From the NCBI RefSeq assembly GCF_014207445.1, contig NZ_JACHEM010000006.1, forward strand, positions 1 through 64,000: 64,000 nucleotides of DNA, given 5' to 3'. The notes beneath the pieces were generated by a model, which saw nothing but the letters and a program-made list of their open reading frames with translations, was not told the DNA's origin and ran no database searches. Source of the stretch: Streptomyces candidus. GTDB taxonomy: Bacteria; Actinomycetota; Actinomycetes; Streptomycetales; Streptomycetaceae. Each line of letters opens with the position of its first letter. The stretch's first letter is position 1. Position numbers and translations under genes: made by a program. Below are positions 61,586 through 64,000 of the stretch, one piece after another.

Positions 61586-62947
61586 CTACCCGTTCGCCAG
61601 GTCCACCGCGTAGTCCGGTGTGAAGCTGCCCGCCGCTCCCTTGCAGCCGTCCGACTCGCCCGGCAGCTTGACCCACAGGTACGCGTCGATGCGGGATGTG
61701 CCCGTCCGCGTCGTCGGGGGGCGGCCCAGGGCGCGTCCCGCGGGGTCGCACCACTGGCCTGCCGCCGGGGCGCCGTTCCCGTTGCGACTGGTGTCGATGA
61801 CCGCGCCCAGGGAGGACGGCCCGCCGAGGGCCGACAGGACCTGGCGGGCGTACGCCACCTCGTCCGCGGTCCGGTGGAAGTTCGAGACATTGGTGAAGAT
61901 GCCGTCGCTGTTGGTGGCCGCGCCTGCCTGGCGCAGATAGCCCGCCATCTTCGAGGCCGCGTGCCAGCCCGAGTGGCCGGCGTCGAAGTAGACGCGGGCG
62001 TTCGGGTTCGCCGCGCGCAGGGCCTTGCCCGCGCGGGAGAGCGCGGCGAAGCGGGTGGCGCGCTGCGCGTCGTTCAGGCAGTCGGTCTGGGCGATGGCGT
62101 CGGGCTCCAGGATGACGATGACGTCGCCCTTGCCGAGGCCCGCCCCGAAGCTGCGTATCCAGCTGTCGTAGGACCCGAAGTCCGGCGCGCCGCCCTGCGA
62201 GGCGCCGCCGCAGTCCCGTTCGGGGATCGCGTACGGCACGACGACCGGCACCCGGCCCGCGGCCGCCGCCCCGGCGGTGACCTTGCGGACCTCGTTGGTG
62301 ATGGTGGAGGGCTTGTACTCGGCGAACCAGACGGCGGCCGGCTGGGCGGCGATCTTCGCTTGGATCAGGGCGTGCCGCGGGTCGCCGCGGTGGGCACGCA
62401 CCCAGTCCAGTACCTGGGACTGCGGGTGCAGGTAGAGGTTCGCCGAGACCGGTGCGCTCTGCTGCCGGGCCGGCGGCTTCTTCGCCGCGGGCGGCGGCGT
62501 CTTCGTGGGTGCGGGCCGCTTCGTCGCAGTGGCGGACGCCGAAATGGAGGCGGAGGGAGACGCCGTGGTCGCCGACGGGGTCGGCGCCCCGGGCAGCGGC
62601 GGCATGTCGGGGGTCTTCGTGATCTCCGGGGCCGCCGTGGCGCGCTCCCGCTCACCGGAGGTGGCCGAGACCACGCCGGTGACCGTGCCGACGGCGACCA
62701 CGGCCGAGGCGACGACGGCCATCGCGCCGCGCAGGGCGCCGCCGTTCACCCGCTTGCGGCCGCGGCCGCGGCCCCGTCGCGCCGCGCGTCCCTCGCCCGC
62801 GAGGGGGCCGGTCAGCACCTGTTCGGCGGCCAGGGGGAAGGCTCCGCCGTCGTCGCGTCGGCCGTTGTCTCCGCCGTGGTCGCTCCGGCTGTCGCCGCGC
62901 CGGCCCTCGACGCGGTTCTTCCGGCGTTGGCCTCGTATGCCTGACAC
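61586..62947 (-). CDS. GH6 family glycoside hydrolase, membrane-anchored
   Basis: A 453-aa protein. About 70 basic, Arg/Gly-rich residues precede one hydrophobic helix (AVVASAVVAVGTVTGVVSA), then a Ser/Thr/Pro linker (about 110-160) and a GH6 domain. GH6 features: NLYLHPQSQVLDWVR, VPYAIPERDCGG with the catalytic Asp region, DVIVILEPDAIAQTDCL, YFDAGHSGWH, NVSNFHRTADEVAYA, RNGNGAP and YLWVKLPGESDGC. The N-terminus indicates a cell-surface type II protein rather than a freely secreted cellulase. The GTG at 62947 (VSGIRGQ) has GGGGGAG nearby. Substrate is probably a beta-1,4-glucan. Confidence 0.88.
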   Translation of the reverse strand: MSGIRGQRRKNRVEGRRGDSRSDHGGDNGRRDDGGAFPLAAEQVLTGPLAGEGRAARRGRGRGRKRVNGGALRGAMAVVASAVVAVGTVTGVVSATSGERERATAAPEITKTPDMPPLPGAPTPSATTASPSASISASATATKRPAPTKTPPPAAKKPPARQQSAPVSANLYLHPQSQVLDWVRAHRGDPRHALIQAKIAAQPAAVWFAEYKPSTITNEVRKVTAGAAAAGRVPVVVPYAIPERDCGGASQGGAPDFGSYDSWIRSFGAGLGKGDVIVILEPDAIAQTDCLNDAQRATRFAALSRAGKALRAANPNARVYFDAGHSGWHAASKMAGYLRQAGAATNSDGIFTNVSNFHRTADEVAYARQVLSALGGPSSLGAVIDTSRNGNGAPAAGQWCDPAGRALGRPPTTRTGTSRIDAYLWVKLPGESDGCKGAAGSFTPDYAVDLANG

Positions 62948-63057
62948 CCTGTCACTCCCCCCTTCCCCCCGGGTACCGGGGGCTCCGGATTCCCTCGTTC
63001 TGGGGAAGCCCCGGCCCGGCTGCGTCGCAGGAAGCCTATGACTGGGACGCTGCCCCC

Positions 63058-63822
63058 ATGGCACAGATCGAGCACTTCACAGTTGAGAGGGACCGTACAC
63101 GGCTCTCCGGACTGCTCACTCCTCGGCCGCCCGTGGACGGCACGGAACGCACCGGCGGTGCGGGCCCCGTGCACGGTGTGGTGCGGCGGATGCGTGCCTT
63201 CCGCGCCGGCTGGCACCCCAGCGACGGGGTCGCGGTCTTCAACCGCGTCTATCTGACGGTCACCGAGGAGATCGTCCGGCAGATCGACACCGGCCGCTTC
63301 GCCGACCCGCACGCCGCGGCCACGCTCGATGTGCTGTTCGCGGAAAGATATCTGGCCGCCGTCGACGCCGCCGCCGCGGGGCTCCGTACGCCCGCCTGCT
63401 GGCGGCCGCTGTTCCAGTACCGGCGCCATCCGGGCGTACGGCCGCTCCAGTTCGCGCTCGCGGGGATCAACGCGCACATCGGGCACGACCTGGCGCGGGC
63501 GGTCGTCGACACGTGCGAGGTGCTGGGGTGCGAACCGGCCGACGTGGAAGGGGACTTCGACCGGGTCGGGGACACGCTGGTCGCCCTGGAGGAACGGATC
63601 AGGGAGGACCTGATGCCGGGCCCCGACCTGCTGGAGATCGCGGACCCGCTGACGCATCTGCTGGGGACGTGGAGTCTGGAGCGGGCGCGCGAGGCGGCGT
63701 GGGCGGCGGCGCGGGTGATGTGGGGGCTGCGCGCGCTGCCCGACCTGGCGGAGGAGTTCGTGGAGCGGATGGACGCCGGGGCGGGCCTGGTGGGCAGGTG
63801 CCTGCTGACGCCGTTGCGCTAG
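63058..63822 (+). CDS. DUF5995 family protein
   Basis: A 254-aa soluble protein that I place in DUF5995. It shows GVAVFNRVYLTVTEEIVRQI near residue 60, CWRPLFQYRRHPGVRPLQFALAGINAHIGHDL in pieces (about 120-150) and a Trp/Arg-rich helix WSLERAREAAWAAARVMW. Its conserved His residues suggest metal binding, but the function is unknown. The ATG at 63058 has no ribosome site, and a short leader from TATGAC at about 63038 is possible. Monocistronic, ending before a hairpin. Confidence 0.8.
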   Translation: MAQIEHFTVERDRTRLSGLLTPRPPVDGTERTGGAGPVHGVVRRMRAFRAGWHPSDGVAVFNRVYLTVTEEIVRQIDTGRFADPHAAATLDVLFAERYLAAVDAAAAGLRTPACWRPLFQYRRHPGVRPLQFALAGINAHIGHDLARAVVDTCEVLGCEPADVEGDFDRVGDTLVALEERIREDLMPGPDLLEIADPLTHLLGTWSLERAREAAWAAARVMWGLRALPDLAEEFVERMDAGAGLVGRCLLTPLR

Positions 63823-63842
63823 GGGCGGGGCCGACGTGCTGC

Positions 63843-63873
63843 CGCCCCGCGGCCCGGAGGGGGCTGCGGGGCG
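63843..63873. terminator. bidirectional hairpin
   Basis: Thirteen-base arms CGCCCCGCGGCCC and GGGCTGCGGGGCG (one wobble) with a five-base loop, between two convergent genes. Confidence 0.7.
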
Positions 63874-63888
63874 ACGGAGGGCGGGCCC

Positions 63889-64000
63889 TCAGTCCTCCGG
63901 GAGCTCCAGAGGGGCGATCTCGTCGTAGACGTCGCCGGGGCCCGGGTTGGTGGTGTCCGTGGTGCCGCCGAAGTGGTGCATGACGCCCCAGACCGCGTTG
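63889..64000 (-). CDS. C-terminal fragment of an unidentified protein
   Basis: The last 36 codons of a gene that enters from the right. The readable end has AVWGVMHHFGGTTDTTNPG and an acidic tail DVYDEIAPLELPED before TGA (63889-63891). Codon usage is normal for the region. The family cannot be named from this piece. Confidence 0.6.
   Translation of the reverse strand, partial: NAVWGVMHHFGGTTDTTNPGPGDVYDEIAPLELPED

Noticed and set aside
1-64000. tRNA genes, CRISPR arrays, insertion sequences, integrases or attachment sites
   Set aside because: I looked for cloverleaf ends, regularly spaced repeats, transposase motifs and tRNA-adjacent repeats and found none I could support.

Overview
The window looks like a core stretch of a Streptomyces chromosome. 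It is very GC-rich with strong third-position GC bias, uses many GTG starts, and has AGGAGG-type ribosome sites alongside several leaderless promoters. Lineage-typical genes include a conservon, smeA-sffA, rbpA, fxsA and a GH18 chitinase with DasR-like repeats. From memory, the gene order matches the S. coelicolor region from about SCO1390 (crr) to SCO1450. I see no prophage, insertion sequence, integrase, tRNA or CRISPR array.

Layout. 1-551: upstream leader and promoters of an rRNA operon that runs off the left edge on the minus strand. 552-2749: crr-ptsI, the general sugar PTS phosphorelay. 2.8-9.2 kb: a hypothetical protein, acetoacetyl-CoA synthetase, a Nudix hydrolase, a VanX-like dipeptidase and a DUF962 membrane protein, separated by two long non-coding stretches, one with degenerate repeats. 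9.4-11.8 kb: glpF-glpK (glycerol uptake and phosphorylation). 11.9-16.6 kb: a complete conservon cvnA-B-C-D. 17.6-25.1 kb: a three-gene MukBEF/Wadjet-like SMC operon with no visible nuclease gene, preceded by a HEAT-repeat gene. 27-34 kb: an ankyrin protein, smeA-sffA (sporulation septum), a MocR regulator divergent from a YczE-like membrane protein that is coupled to a frameshifted glycerophosphodiesterase, then rbpA behind a sigma-R-type promoter. 33.5-45.3 kb: fxsA, a polyprenol-phosphate mannosyltransferase, an amidohydrolase, an Lrp regulator, an acyl-CoA dehydrogenase, a frameshifted hypothetical gene, a C39-like peptidase, a small P-loop kinase, a candidate small RNA and an EccA/CbbX-like AAA ATPase.

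45.5-54.6 kb is entirely minus strand. It holds two coupled CNNM/hemolysin-C membrane proteins, then the riboflavin operon ribD-ribE-ribM-ribBA-ribH continuing into hisE-hisG and a PH-like membrane protein. An FMN riboswitch sits upstream of ribD. 54.7-59.8 kb is an amino-sugar/chitin module: a secreted chitinase under DasR-like repeats, a ROK regulator and an MFS transporter divergent around a palindromic operator. 59.9-64 kb: a uracil/xanthine permease behind tandem 15-bp repeats, a membrane-anchored GH6 protein, a DUF5995 protein and the tail of an unidentified gene.

The most unusual items are the nuclease-less SMC operon (its Walker B has Asp-Asn where Asp-Glu is usual), the SffA P-loop that lacks its lysine, two single-gene frameshifts, and a promoter/double-hairpin unit at 43.1-43.2 kb. 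Functions are read from motifs and recalled families; no database search was possible.
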